A DNA stretch of 64,000 nucleotides, taken from JAGVSZ01 sp019137045 (lineage in GTDB: Bacteria > Pseudomonadota > Gammaproteobacteria > Burkholderiales > SG8-39). This document shows, piece by piece, positions 35,285 to 47,328 of the stretch (its first letter is position 1; the number at the start of each line of letters is the position of its first letter). The DNA is taken from assembly GCA_046347635.1 (NCBI GenBank), contig JAXMFT010000003.1, positions 1 through 64,000 on the forward strand, in the 5' to 3' direction. The translations under genes and the position numbers were made by a program. The notes under the pieces were generated by a model. It was not told where the DNA came from. It saw only the letters and a program-made list of their open reading frames with translations, and did not search any database.

Positions 35285-36082
35285 TCAGGGCAGCACGACC
35301 ACGGGGCAGCCCACCTCCTCGATCAGGCGTGCAAGCACGGCCGACTCGCGAGTGTCCGGCGGAGCCGGCCAGACGAGGATTCCGCCGCCCTGGGCGCGGA
35401 CCGCAGCGGCCAGCGTAGCGGGGTCCCGGGACGCAACGCTCAGATGACGCGCCGCGACGCCGTGCTCGGCGAGCCATTGCGCGGCCCGCGTGCGGCGATC
35501 CCGGAGGACCTGGGGCGTGGCCGCCGGGACGAGGACGCTCAGCTCGGCGGGAATGATCCGCGCCAGCGCATGGCCTGCCTCGAGCGCGCGCAGCGCCGAG
35601 TCCGAGCCGTCGAAGAGGACGATCACCGGCCGCGCAGCGAGCGCCGGGAAATCGATCGCCCGCGCGCCTCCATGGTCCGGGCGCGGGAGGTGGCCCTTGC
35701 CCAGGACGAGCAGGTCCTCGGGCCGCACGCGCTCGAGCGACGCGGCGAGAATTTCGCCGCGCACGACCTCGAGCGTCCACGTGAGCGTGAACCGTCGGGC
35801 CGTCTGGCCGACCACCTGCCGCAGGCGCTCGGCCTGGATGCGCAGCGCGCGCTCCATGTCGGGCAGCCCTATGCGCTGGCGCTGCGCCGAGGACAGTCCG
35901 ATCTCGTGGGCGAACGGCAGCGCCGCGAGGCGGAGCAGCCGCTCGTCCTCGATGAAGAGCGCGGAGAGCTCGCTCCGCAGCCCGGCGGCGAGCGCCGCGG
36001 CCGCCTCCAGCGCCGGGCCGGCGAGCGACCCGGTGTCCAGCGCGAGCACGATGCGCCCGCGACGGAGCTCAGCGGGGGCCAT
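35285..36082 (-). CDS. Universal stress protein-like, two tandem Usp halves
   Basis: 265-residue cytoplasmic protein. The first half opens RGRIVLALDTGSLAGPALEAAA and ends with EILAASLERVRPEDLLVLGKG. The second half starts PVIVLFDGSDSALRALEAGHA and ends GCPVVVLP, the strand pattern of UspA/UspE tandem proteins. The canonical ATP loop GxxGS is not clearly conserved in the second half. The ATG at 36082 overlaps the end of the Lon-like gene by 14 bp, so it is the last gene of the CBS-groL-lon-usp set. That set is under a CRP/FNR-like site, fitting a low-oxygen or starvation response. Confidence 0.8.
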   Translation of the reverse strand: MAPAELRRGRIVLALDTGSLAGPALEAAAALAAGLRSELSALFIEDERLLRLAALPFAHEIGLSSAQRQRIGLPDMERALRIQAERLRQVVGQTARRFTLTWTLEVVRGEILAASLERVRPEDLLVLGKGHLPRPDHGGARAIDFPALAARPVIVLFDGSDSALRALEAGHALARIIPAELSVLVPAATPQVLRDRRTRAAQWLAEHGVAARHLSVASRDPATLAAAVRAQGGGILVWPAPPDTRESAVLARLIEEVGCPVVVLP

Positions 36083-38509
36083 TGCGTCGTCGCACCCTGC
36101 GCTCGGAGTCCGCCCGGACGCTGCCGGGCGTCGGGCGCGCGGCCGCGAGCTCCCGCAGCCGCTTCGCCACGCGCCCATTCACGGTCTCCTGCGGCGCGTC
36201 GCTCGCGAACTCGGGTTCACCCGCGGGCACGCCGGTCAGCAGCTCGATCGCCTCGTCGGCGGTGCGCACCGCATGGACGCCGAACCGCCCCGCCGCCGCC
36301 GCGGCGACGACCCGGTCGTGGAGCATCAGGTGCTCGACGTTCGCCGCCGGAATGATCACACCCTGGTCGCCGGTCAGGCCGCGCGCGGCGCAGATGTCGA
36401 AAAACCCCTCGATCTTCTCGTTCACTCCGCCGATCGCCTGCACCTCGCCGAGCTGGTTCACCGAGCCGGTCACCGCGAGCGACTGACGGATCGGCAGCCC
36501 GGCGAGCGACGAGAGCAGCGCACAGAGTTCGGCGAGCGACGCGCTGTCGCCCTCGACCTGGCTGTAGGTCTGCTCGAAGACGAGGCTCGCCGCGAGCGAG
36601 TGCGGGCGGTTCCCCGAGTACCGCGCCGCCAGGTACTGCGACAGGATCAGCACGCCCTTGGAGTGGATCGGCCCGCCGAGCGCAACCTCGCGCTGGATGT
36701 CGATCACCTCGCCTGCCCCGACGCGCGTGGTCGCCGTGATCCGCGTCGGCGCGCCGAACGGGAAATCGCCGACGCCGATCACCGACAGGCCGTTCACCTG
36801 ACCGACCCGCGCACCGGCGGTATCGATGAGCACCGTGCCGCGCAGGATCGCCTCGTCCACCCGCCGCTTCAGGCGCCCGGCGCGCGCCTCCCGTCCGGCG
36901 ATCGCCGCCTCGATGTCGGCGGCCGCGACCGCCGCGCGCTGCGCCCGGCGCGCGTGGGCATCGGCCTCGCGCAGCAGCCGCGCGAGCACGCCGACGTCGG
37001 CCGAGAGCTTGCACGCGTCGCCTGCGCGCCGCGCCGCGAAGTCGATCGCGCGCGCGACCGCACCGCGGTCGACCGGCAGCAGGCCGCCCTCGCGCGCGAG
37101 CCCGCCGATCATGCGCGCGAAGGCGCCGCTCGTCTCTTCGGTGCGGTCGAGCGTCTCGTCGAAATCCGCGACCACCTCGAAGAGGCGCGGGAAATCCGGG
37201 TCGAGCGCCTGCAGGAGGTAGTAGAGGTGGCGCTCGCCGATCAGCACCACCTTGACCGCGAGCGGGATCGGCTCGGGTTCGAGCGAAACGGTCGAGGCCA
37301 CGCCCCACAGCTCGCTGATCGGCTCGATGCGGATCTCGCGCCGCGTGAGCGCGCGCTTGAGCGCGTCCCAGGCGAACGGCTGCGTGAGCACCTTCAGCGC
37401 GTCGAGGACGAGGTAGCCGCCGTTGGCGCGGTGGAGCGCGCCGGCCTTCACCAGCGTGAAGTCGGTGACGAGCGAACCGAGGTGCTGCACGTGCTCGATG
37501 CGGCCGAGCAGGTTGGCGTAGGTCGGGTGGTCCGCATAGACCACCTCCGCGCCGGCGGCGGCGCGCCGGTCGACGAGGAGGTTCACCGCGTAGCGCTGCA
37601 GCTGGCGCTCGGCGGGCTGCGCGCCGAGCCCGGGCAGCACCGCAGGACTTTCCGCCGGTCGCCGGAAGTCGTCGGCGTTCGCGAGCACGTCCGCGCGGAC
37701 GGCGTTCAGGTATTCGACGACGCGCGGAAACCCGACGTAGCGCTGAATGATCTCTTCCACCAGCTGCCCGACCGCGAACAGGATCATGTCGCGGTTGAGC
37801 GCGCGCACCTGCTCGTTGCGCTCCTTGCGCCACCGCAGCGTCGCGCGCACGAGCTTCTCGAGCCGCTGCTGGAACCCGTTGATCAGCTCCGCCACGCGGC
37901 TGCGCTCCGCCTCGGGCAGCTTGTTGAAGGCCTCGGCGTCGATGATCTCGCCGTCCTTCAGCGGCGCAAAGGTGAACCCCGCGGGCGTGCGCAGCAGCGC
38001 GATTCCCTCGTGCGACGCATCCTGGCCGAGCGCGCTCATCTCGCGTTCGTGCTGCTCGGTGAACCGGGCGTCGATTCTCTCGACGCGGTGCACGTACTCC
38101 TCGCTCTCGAACACCGCCGGGATCGCCGAACGCAGCTCGTCGAGCAGGCGCTCCATGTCGCCCCTGAGCGCCGCGCCGCGCCCAGCGGGAAGCTCGATCG
38201 CGATCGGCCGGTGCGGCGCGCCGAAGTCGTTGACGTACACCCAGTCCGAGGGCGCGGGCGCCTCGCGCGCCCTTGCGCGAGCGCGCCCTGCACCAGCGTC
38301 CTCTTGCCGCTGCGCGCCGGGCCCATGACGAAGACGTTGTAGCCCTCGTGCGCGACTCCGATCGAGCAGAGCGCGCGCGCTCCTGCCCCACGATGCCGCC
38401 GGACCCGGCGAGCTCGGCGAGTCCGTCTCCATGAATACGGGAGCGTCGCGGGATCGCAGCGCCGCGCGAGTTGTTCGCTCGCGAGCGGCGGACGGGAGAG
38501 CGGATTCAT
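36069..38509 (-). pseudogene. Lon-like (LonB type) AAA+ protease, frameshifted at the N-terminus
   Basis: ATP-dependent serine protease of the Lon family (peptidase S16), about 800 residues when rejoined. The N-terminus MNPLSRPPLASEQLARRCDP (ATG 38509) is in one frame. The Walker A segment NVFVMGPARSGKRTLVQGAL is in the same frame after a one-base detour, and from about 38275 the rest reads continuously (SDWVYVNDFGAPHRP onward). The central domain has GALHRANGGYLVLDALKVL. The catalytic Ser-Lys dyad is in VEGDSASLAELCALL and GGVNEKIEGFFDICA. At least three frame changes lie between 38270 and 38450. The long C-terminal frame is perfectly open, so I suspect sequence error in the N-terminal 240 bp. 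Confidence 0.78.
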
Positions 38510-38542
38510 TTCGGCGACGCCCGGGCCGGGGCGGCGGTCCGC

Positions 38543-40159
38543 TCAGTACGGCGCGCCTTCCATCCCGGGCGCAGCGTCCTTCTCGGGCGCGCGCGCGACG
38601 ATGCAGTCGGTGGTCAGGATGAGGCCCGCGATCGACGCCGCGTTCTGCAACCCGCAGCGCGTCACCTTGCAGGGATCGAGCACCCCCATCGCGACGAGGT
38701 CGCCGTACTCGTCGGTCGCGGCGTTGTAGCCGAAGTTCCCCTCCCGCGCCAGCACGCGGTCGAGCACCAGCGCAGGGTCGAGTCCCGCGTTGGCCACGAG
38801 CTGCCGCAGCGGCTCCTCGACCGCCCGCAGCACGATCTTGATTCCGCAGTCCTCGTCGTGGTTCGCACCGCGCAGCTCGCCGAGCGCCGAGCGCGCGCGC
38901 AGCAGGGCCACGCCGCCGCCGGGCAGGATGCCCTCCTCGACCGCTGCGTGGGTGGCGTGCAGGGCGTCCTCGAAGCGCGCCTTGCGCTCCTTCATCTCCG
39001 TCTCGGTCGCAGCGCCGACCTTCACGACCGCGACTCCGCCGGCGAGCTTCGCCATCCGCTCCTGGAGCTTCTCCCTGTCATAGTCGCTGGTCGCGTCCTT
39101 GATCTCGCGCCTGAGCTGCGCGACGCGCGCCTCGATGCGCGCCGGATCGCCGCCTCCTCCGATGAGCGTGGTGTTGTCCTTGTCGATCTCGACGCGCTTC
39201 GCCCGGCCGAGCCGGTCGAGCCCCGCGCTCTCGAGCTTGACCCCGAGCTCTTCTGCGATCACCGCGCCGCCGGTCAGCACCGCGATGTCCTCGAGCATCG
39301 CCTTGCGCCGGTCGCCGAAGCCGGGCGCCTTCACCGCGCACGTCTTGAGCACGGCGCGCAGGTTGTTCACGACCAGGGTGGCGAGCGCCTCGCCCTCGAT
39401 CTCCTCGGCGATGACGAGGAGCGGCTTGCCCGCCTGCACGACCTTCTCCAGCAGCGGCAGCAGGTCCGCAATCGCGGAGATCTTCTTGTCGTGGATCAGA
39501 ATCAGCGGGTCCTCCAGGACCACCCGCTGTCTGTCGGGCTGGTTGATGAAGTAGGGGGAGAGATAGCCGCGATCGAACCGCATGCCCTCGACGACGTCGA
39601 GCTCGCTCGCGAGCCCCGACCCGTCCTCGACCGTGATGACCCCCTCCTTGCCGACCCGGTCCATCGCCTCCGCGATCAGGTCACCGATCGCGCGGTCGTT
39701 GTTGGCCGAGATGGCCGCGACATTGGCGATCTCGGCCCGGCTCGCGCACGGCTGCGCGCGCTTCCTGAGCGCGTCCACCAGGGCGGCGACCGCGAGGTCG
39801 ATGCCGCGCTTCAGGTCCATCGGGTTCATGCCGGCCGCGACGTACTTCATGCCCTCGCGCACCGTCGCGTGCGCGAGCAGCGTCGCGGTGGTGGTCCCGT
39901 CCCCAGCCACCTCCGAGGTCCTGGCCGCGACCTCGCGCACCAGCCGGGCGCCGAGGTTCTCGAACGGGTCGCACAGCTCGATCTCCTTGGCCACCGCCAC
40001 GCCCGAGTTGATCACCGTCGGCGGGCCGAACGAGCGCTCCAGCACCACGGTGCGCGCCTTCGGTCCCAGGGTGCCGCGCACCGCGTCCGCGAGCACCGTC
40101 GCGCCGCGCAGGATCCTCGCGCGCGCCTCGTCGCCGAACAGGACCTCCTTTGCGCTCAC
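38543..40159 (-). CDS. groL: Chaperonin GroEL, solitary copy
   Basis: 538-residue 60-kDa chaperonin. It has GTLGPKARTVVLERSFGPP, the ATP-site Asp in TSEVAGDGTTTATLLAHA, the apical-domain FINQPDRQRVVLEDP and EEGILPGGGVALLRA. No groES lies beside it, and the GGM-repeat tail normal for housekeeping GroEL is reduced to APEKDAAPGMEGAPY. It is therefore probably a second, condition-specific copy. It overlaps the CBS protein gene by 4 bp (ATGA) and is followed by the Lon-like protease and Usp, making a protein-quality module. Expression is likely set by the CRP/FNR-type box at 40691-40704. Confidence 0.93.
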   Translation of the reverse strand: MSAKEVLFGDEARARILRGATVLADAVRGTLGPKARTVVLERSFGPPTVINSGVAVAKEIELCDPFENLGARLVREVAARTSEVAGDGTTTATLLAHATVREGMKYVAAGMNPMDLKRGIDLAVAALVDALRKRAQPCASRAEIANVAAISANNDRAIGDLIAEAMDRVGKEGVITVEDGSGLASELDVVEGMRFDRGYLSPYFINQPDRQRVVLEDPLILIHDKKISAIADLLPLLEKVVQAGKPLLVIAEEIEGEALATLVVNNLRAVLKTCAVKAPGFGDRRKAMLEDIAVLTGGAVIAEELGVKLESAGLDRLGRAKRVEIDKDNTTLIGGGGDPARIEARVAQLRREIKDATSDYDREKLQERMAKLAGGVAVVKVGAATETEMKERKARFEDALHATHAAVEEGILPGGGVALLRARSALGELRGANHDEDCGIKIVLRAVEEPLRQLVANAGLDPALVLDRVLAREGNFGYNAATDEYGDLVAMGVLDPCKVTRCGLQNAASIAGLILTTDCIVARAPEKDAAPGMEGAPY

Positions 40160-40611
40160 GACGGCTTGCGCACGCGCTTCTCGCGCGCCTGCTCACTCGC
40201 GATGGCGCGCACGATGCCGTTCAGCTGCTCCGCCACCGTCTCCAGCAGATCGTCCAGCGTGACGATCCCGGCCAGCGTCCCGGCAGGCGTGACCACCGGC
40301 ACGCGCCGGATGCCGCGGCCGCGCATCAGGCGCAGCGCGTCGTACACCGAGTCCTGCTCGCGCAGGGTGAGCAGGTCGCCCGTCATCATCTCGCCCACCG
40401 TCACCACGCGCGGATCGACCCCCGGCGCGACCACCGCAACGACGATGTCGCGGTCGGTCAGGATGCCGACCGGCACGCGCCCCCGCGCGCCGTCCTCGAC
40501 CACGACCAGGCTGCCGACGTGGTGCTCGCGCATGAGCGCCGCCGCCGCCGGCAGCGGGGTCTCCCTTCGAGTGACGACCACGACCCGATTGCAGATCTCA
40601 CCGACGTTCAT
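40156..40611 (-). CDS. CBS-domain pair protein
   Basis: 151-residue protein made of two CBS domains: MNVGEICNRVVVVTRRETPLP with GSLVVVEDG and GILTDRDIVVAVV, then VTVGEMMTGDLLTLREQDSV with IRRVPVVTPAGTLAGIVTLDDL. Such pairs bind adenosine nucleotides and act as energy-state sensors. First gene of the chaperonin/protease/Usp operon, with its stop overlapping the groL start by 4 bp. The promoter at 40664-40704 places a CRP/FNR-like palindrome at the class II activation distance. Confidence 0.92.
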   Translation of the reverse strand: MNVGEICNRVVVVTRRETPLPAAAALMREHHVGSLVVVEDGARGRVPVGILTDRDIVVAVVAPGVDPRVVTVGEMMTGDLLTLREQDSVYDALRLMRGRGIRRVPVVTPAGTLAGIVTLDDLLETVAEQLNGIVRAIASEQAREKRVRKPS

Positions 40612-40663
40612 GCCTCACCTCGACTTGCGCGCTTGCCGCTGTCCGAACATCACTCACGAGTCC

Positions 40664-40704
40664 AACTTACCTGCTGCCGGGCGGGGCGACTTGACGCGCG
40701 TCAA
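40664..40704 (-). promoter_or_regulatory. CRP/FNR-type box and promoter of the CBS-groL operon
   Basis: The palindrome TTGACG-CG-CGTCAA (40691-40704, centre 40697.5) faces the CBS gene. A -10-like TAAGTT (complement of 40664-40669) lies about where a start point 41.5 bp from the palindrome centre requires it (class II position), leaving a leader of about 45 nt. The box overlaps the stop codon of the upstream gene. Confidence 0.65.
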
Positions 40705-42087
40705 ACACCCGGACCGCTGCCCCGGGTCGCCGCGCCGACTCGGCACGCGAGCCCCTCGCGCTCGAGGAAGCGGTCGATCTCGCCGCCGAGGCCGGGTTGC
40801 TCCACTTCGGCCAGTTCGTAGCGCGCGCGCACCACCGGCTTGTTCGGACGGATCAGGGCCGCGAGATCGATCGGCGTGCCGGATACGACGACGTCGGCCG
40901 GCGTCGCGTCGATCGAGCGCGCGAGCGCGCGCAGCTGCGCGGGCGAATAGCCCATCGCGGGCAGCACCGGTCCGAGGTGCGGGTACTCGGCGTAGAGCGA
41001 CGCGATCTCCGCGGCGGCGTATGGCTGCGGGTGCACGATCGTTGCGGCGCCCCCGACGACTGCGGCCACGTACCCCGCGCCGTAGGCCATCCCGCCGTGG
41101 GTGGTCGTCGGCCCGTCCTCGACGACCAGCACCCGCTTGCCGCGCACCGCCTCCGGGTCGTCGAGCCGGATCGGTGAAGCCGTCCGCACGATCGACGCGC
41201 GCGGGTTGATCCGCCGCGCCGTGTCGGCGACGCGCTGGACGTCGGCGGCCGCGGCCGCGTCGGTCTTCGCGACCACGACCACGTCGGCCATGCGCAGGAC
41301 CGTCTCCCCGGGGTGGTGGTCGGTCTCGTGCCCGGGCCGCAGCGGATCGACCAGCACGATGTGCAGACCGGGGCGCACGAACGGGAAGTCGTTGTTGCCG
41401 CCGTCCCAGACGATGAGGTCGGCCTCCCCCTGCGCGGCAGCAGCGATGCGCCCGTAGTCCACGCCGGCGTAGACGACGTTCCCGGCCACCGAGTGCGGCT
41501 CGTACTCCTCGCGCTCCTCGGGCGTGCAGCGCCCGCTGGCGAGGTCGGCGCGGTCCCCGAACCGCTGGACCGCCTGGCGCTCGAGGTCGCCGTAGGGCAT
41601 GGGGTGGCGGATGACCGCGACGCGCAACCGCGCGCGCTCGCGGAGCCGGCGCGAAGATCAACGCGCGGTCTGCGACTTGCCGCAACCCGTTCGCACTGCG
41701 GATACCGCGATCACCGGCACGTCGGCCCGCAGCATGGTCCGCTCCGGCCCGAGCAGCACGAAGTCGGCGCCGGCGGCGAGCGCGCGCGAGGCGAGATGCA
41801 TCACGTGGGCGTGCGGGACGTCGCTGTACGCGAACACCACCTCGTCCACACCGAGCGTCCGGCACGCGCCTTCGAGCTCCACGCCTCTGGAGAATCGGGA
41901 TGCCGTCCAGGTAGCGCGCCGGCGAGCGCCGCCGGGTAGCGCCGCCCGGCAATCTCCGGGATCTGTGCGGTGATCAGGCGACCTCGAAGCGCGCGTCGTC
42001 GCGATGGACGACGTTGAAGTTGTGAAAGTCGCGTCCCGCCGCTCCCAGGATGAGGACGCGGGTCGCCGTTCGCCCCGCCCCCGTCAT
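40701..42087 (-). pseudogene. Cyclic 2,3-diphosphoglycerate synthetase-like GTPase, frameshifted
   Basis: Pieces in several frames rebuild one protein of about 450 residues. They are MTGAGRTATRVLILGAAGRD with FHNFNVVHRDDARFEVA (from ATG 42087), ITAQIPEIAGRRYPAALAG, and LGVDEVVFAYSDVPHAHVMH. VIAVSAVRTGCGKSQTAR (P-loop) comes next, then an intact 308-residue C-terminal part (LRVAVIRHPMPYGDLERQAV, TTHGGMAYGAGYVAA). This is the COG2403 family: named after the archaeal cPGS enzyme, but of unknown role in bacteria. At least three frame changes lie between 41640 and 41980. It is divergent from acs, with CRP/FNR-like boxes between them. Confidence 0.72.
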
Positions 42088-42195
42088 CGCGCGTCCGGTT
42101 CGCCCGCCGCGCGACGGCGCCGTCGACCGCACGGTCTGCGCGTGCCAGCGCACGTCACGACATCCTCCTCCTGCACGTCCGGGATCGATGACCGC

Positions 42196-42240
42196 AATCT
42201 GCGCTCCGACGGCCGGGTGCGGTTTGACGGTCGTCAAACC
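42196..42240 (-). promoter_or_regulatory. CRP/FNR-type box 1, oriented toward the cPGS-like gene
   Basis: GGTTTGACG-GT-CGTCAAACC (42221-42240) has perfect 9-bp arms. A -10-like CAGATT (complement of 42196-42201) lies exactly at class II spacing for leftward transcription. Confidence 0.6.
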
Positions 42241-42281
42241 GGCAGCCCTCGCGGTCGGCGCGGCACGGCGCAACCCTCGGC

Positions 42282-42322
42282 TTGACGACCGTCAAACGGG
42301 AGTTCCGCCGCGGTTCGATACT
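42282..42322 (+). promoter_or_regulatory. CRP/FNR-type box 2, oriented toward acs
   Basis: TTGACG-AC-CGTCAA (42282-42295, centre 42288.5) with a -10-like GATACT (42317-42322) at class II spacing. This predicts a start point near 42330 and a leader of about 47 nt before acs. It shares the exact half-site TTGACG with the other two boxes. Confidence 0.62.
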
Positions 42323-42376
42323 TGGTTCGGGCAGCGTCGGCGGCCGCGCCGACGCGCTCCACAACGTGGAGGGTTG

Positions 42377-44136
<1,760 letters not shown>

Positions 44137-44140
<4 letters not shown>

Positions 44141-45135
44141 GCGATACGACGAGCCCGAAGCCGGTGAGCGTCCCGCGCGAACTCGCGGCCGCGATGCTGC
44201 GGGACATGGTGCGCATCCGCCGCTTCGAGGAGCGCTGCGCGGATCTGTACGGCCAGCAGAAGATCCGCGGCTTCCTGCACCTCTACATCGGCGAGGAGGC
44301 GGTCGCGGTCGGCGCGATCCACGCCCTCGCACCCGAGGACGCCATCGTCGCCACCTACCGCGAGCACGGGCACGCGCTCGCCCGCGGCGTGTCGGCGAAC
44401 GCAATCATGGCGGAGATGTACGGCAAGCGCGAAGGCTGCTCGCGCGGCCGCGGTGGCTCGATGCACGTGTTCGACGCCGCGACCCGGCTCTACGGCGGCA
44501 ACGCGATCGTCGGCGGCGGACTGCCGCTGGCGGTCGGCCTCGCGCTCGCGGACAGGATGCAGGGGCGCAGGCGCGTGACCGCGGTGTTCTTCGGCGAGGG
44601 CGCCATGGCCGAAGGCGCGTTCCACGAGTCGATGAACCTCGCGGCGCTGTGGCACCTGCCGGTCGCCTTCTTCTGCGAGAACAACCTGTACGCGATGGGC
44701 ACCGCGCTGGCGCGGTCCGAGTCGCAGACCGACCTGTGCGTGAAGGCCGCGGCGTTCAAGGTGCCCACGCTGAAGGTCGACGGAATGGACGTCGTCGCCG
44801 TCCACGAAGGCGCTCGGGCGGCCGTCGAGCACGTGCGCCGCGGCGACGGCCCGTTCTTCGTCGAGTTCCTGACCTACCGCTATCGCGCGCACTCGATGTT
44901 CGATCCGGACCTGTACCGCGACAAGGCGGAGGTGGAGGCATGGAAGAAGCGCGGGCCGATCCACAACCTCACCAATCGCCTCAAGGCGGAGGGCAAGCTC
45001 ACCGAGGACGACTTCCTCGCGCTCGACGCAGCGGCGACGCGCGAGGTGGAGGATGCGGTGGCCTTCGCCGAGGCGGGCACCTGGGAGCCGGTCGAGGATC
45101 TCACCCGCGACGTCCACACGGAGCCGGCGCGATGA
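44137..45135 (+). CDS. pdhA: Pyruvate (or acetoin) dehydrogenase E1 component, alpha subunit
   Basis: 332-residue ThDP-binding E1alpha. Features are MVRIRRFEERCADLYGQQKI, REHGHALARGV, the ThDP motif starting GEGAMAEGAFHESMNLAALW and ending in the Asn pair of FFCENNLYAMG, and the phosphorylation-loop-like YRYRAHSMFDPDLYR. With pdhB and pdhC it forms a Gram-positive/mitochondrial-type alpha2beta2 complex, distinct from the homodimeric AceE of most proteobacteria. Acetoin dehydrogenase is closely similar, but the neighbours (acs, malic enzyme) favour pyruvate. ATGA overlaps at both ends. Confidence 0.88.
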
Positions 45136-46114
45136 AGTCGACCTACCGCGAGGCGGTGCGGCAGGGACTGCGCGACGCGCTCGCCGCCGACCGGCGCGTG
45201 TTCCTGATGGGCGAGGACGTCGGCAGGTACGGCGGCACCTACGCCGTCTCGAAGGGCTTCCTCGAGGAGTTCGGGCCCGAGCGCATTCGCGACACGCCGC
45301 TTTCCGAGCTCGCCTTCGTCGGCGCGGGCATCGGCGCCGCGCTCGGCGGCATGCGCCCGATCGTCGAGGTGATGACGGTCAACGGCCTGCTGGCGCTCGA
45401 CCAGATCGTGAACACCGCGGCGCTCTACCGGCGCATGTCCGGCGGCCAGTTCAGCGTCCCGCTGGTGATCCGCATGGCGACCGGGGCCGGGCGCCAGCTC
45501 GCGCCGCGCAGCACTCGCACAGCCTGGAGAACTGGCGATGCGCGCACGTGCCCGGGATCAAGGTGATCGCCCCGGCGACGATCGGCAACGCCCGCGGCAT
45601 GCTCGCACCGGCGCTGGCGGATCCCGACCCGGTAGTGATCTTCGAGCACCGCGCTGCTCTACAACTTCCACGAGGGCGAGCTCACCGAGGCGTGGCGCGA
45701 CGTCGATATCGCTTCGGCGAAGGTCCTGCGTCCGGGCAAGGACGATACCCTCGTTGCGTACGCGGGCACCGTGTGGAAGGCGCTCGAGGCCGCGCGTGCG
45801 CTCGCGGAAACAGGCGTCGAGGCCGAGGTGGTCGACCTGCGCGTGCTACGCCCGCTCGACGACGCGACGATCATGGGCTCGGTGCGCCGGACCCGCCGCG
45901 CGGTCGTCGTCGACGAGGGCTGGCGGACCGGCAGCCTCGCGGCCGAGATCATGGCGCGCATCATGGAGCAGGCCTTCTTCGATCTCGACGCGCCGGTCGC
46001 GCAGGTCTGCAGCGCGGAGGTCCTATCCGTACGCGAAGCACCTCGAGGACGCCGCCCCGCGCGCAACCCGCCGGGATCGTCGCGGCGATCAATCAGCTGC
46101 TCGGCAAGGCGTGA
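45132..46114 (+). pseudogene. pdhB: Pyruvate dehydrogenase E1 component, beta subunit, frameshifted
   Basis: The N-terminus is intact (MKSTYREAVRQGLRDALAAD, VFLMGEDVGRYGGTYAVSKG, DTPLSELAFVGAGIGAALGG) until about 45500. There the reading changes frame before HSHSLENW and AHVPGIKVIAPATIGNARGM. It changes again near 45655 (ALLYNFHEGELTEAWRDVDI) and near 46023-46060 (YPYAKHLEDA, then PAGIVAAINQLLGKA). All parts of a normal 325-residue E1beta are present. Four single-base shifts in otherwise high-quality coding sequence point to sequencing or assembly error. If real, the PDH complex would be non-functional. Confidence 0.82.
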
Positions 46115-46124
46115 GCGCCGCGCG

Positions 46125-47310
46125 ATGATCGAGTTCAAGCTCCCCTCCTCGGCGCCGAGATGGACGAGGGCACGCTGCTTTTCGAGTGGAAGGTGAAACG
46201 GGCAGCCGCGTGAAGAAGGGCGACGTGGTCGCGGTGGTCGACACGTCGAAGTCGGCGATCGACGTCGAGATCTGGGAGGACGGCACGATCCTCGAGCTGG
46301 TGCACGAGCCGAAGGAGACGCTGCCGGTCGGCACGGTCATCGCGCCTTCTGGGCCCGGCGGGGCGCCCGAGCACGCCGAGGCGGAGAAGCGCCGACTGGC
46401 GGCCGAGGCGAAGGCGGCCGCTCCCGCCGCGGCGCCCTCCCCGCGCCGGCGGCCGCATTCCGCCGCGGCGCCGCCGGCGGCCGACGCAGGCGCGCGCGTC
46501 GCCCGCGGCCGTCAGCGTGCGCGCGACCTGGACGTCGACCTCGCGGCGGTCACCGGCACCGGTCCGCACGGCGCGATCACCATCGAGGACGTCGAGAAGG
46601 CGGTCGCAGCCGCCGCGCAGCCGCGAGACCGGGCCACCGAGATGCGCCGCACGATCGCCGCGGCGATGGCGCGCTCCAAGCGCGAGATTCCGCACTACTA
46701 CCTCGCCACCGACATCCCGCTCATCCGCGCAGCGAAGTGGCTGGCCGCGCGCAACGAGCAACGCTCGGTGACCGAGCGCGTGCTCCTGGCCGTGCCGCTG
46801 CTCAAGGCGGTCGCGCTCGCGCTGAAGCGCTATCCCGAGCTGAACGGCTTCTTCCGCGACGGCGCGTTCGTGCCCGGCGCCGGCATCCATATCGGGGTCG
46901 CGATCTCGCTGCGCCAGGGCGGGCTGATCGCCCCTGCGATCCGCGACGTGGACCGGAAGGGGCTCGACGAGCTCATGCGCGCGCTGTCCGACCTCGTCGG
47001 CCGGGCGCGCGCCCTTACGCTCCGGAGCTCGGAGATGAGCGACGCCACCGTGACGGTGACGAACCTCGGCGACCAGGGGGTCGACCTGGTGCACGGCGTG
47101 ATCTATCCGCCGCAGGTCGCCCTCGTCGGCTTCGGCAAGCTCGCCGAGCGGCCGTGGGTCGAGGACGGCAAGGTCGTCGCGGCGCCGGTGGTCACCGCGA
47201 GCCTCGCGGCCGACCCCCGCGCCAGCGACGGTCACCGCGGCGCGCTGTTCCTCATCGAGCTCGCGCGCCTGCTGCAGGATCCCGAGAAGCTCGATACGGG
47301 TGCCGCCTGA
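46125..47310 (+). pseudogene. pdhC: Dihydrolipoamide acyltransferase (E2), frameshifted in the lipoyl domain
   Basis: ATG 46125 starts MIEFKLPS. Within 70 bp the frame changes three times (near 46147, 46173 and 46193); repaired it reads LGAEMDEGTLLEWKV, ETGSRVKKGDVVAVVDTSKS. The lipoylated Lys is in the DTSKSAID turn. From 46200 the reading is open: Ala/Pro linker, peripheral-subunit-binding domain (RVARGRQRARDLDVDLAAVTG), then the catalytic domain MRRTIAAAMARSKREIPHYY and PPQVALVGFGK. The usual C-terminal HRxxDG appears as ASDGHRGALF, with the order altered, so the catalytic His assignment is uncertain. Last of the acs-pdhABC operon. Confidence 0.8.
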
Positions 47311-47328
47311 TCAGGAGGACGAACACGA

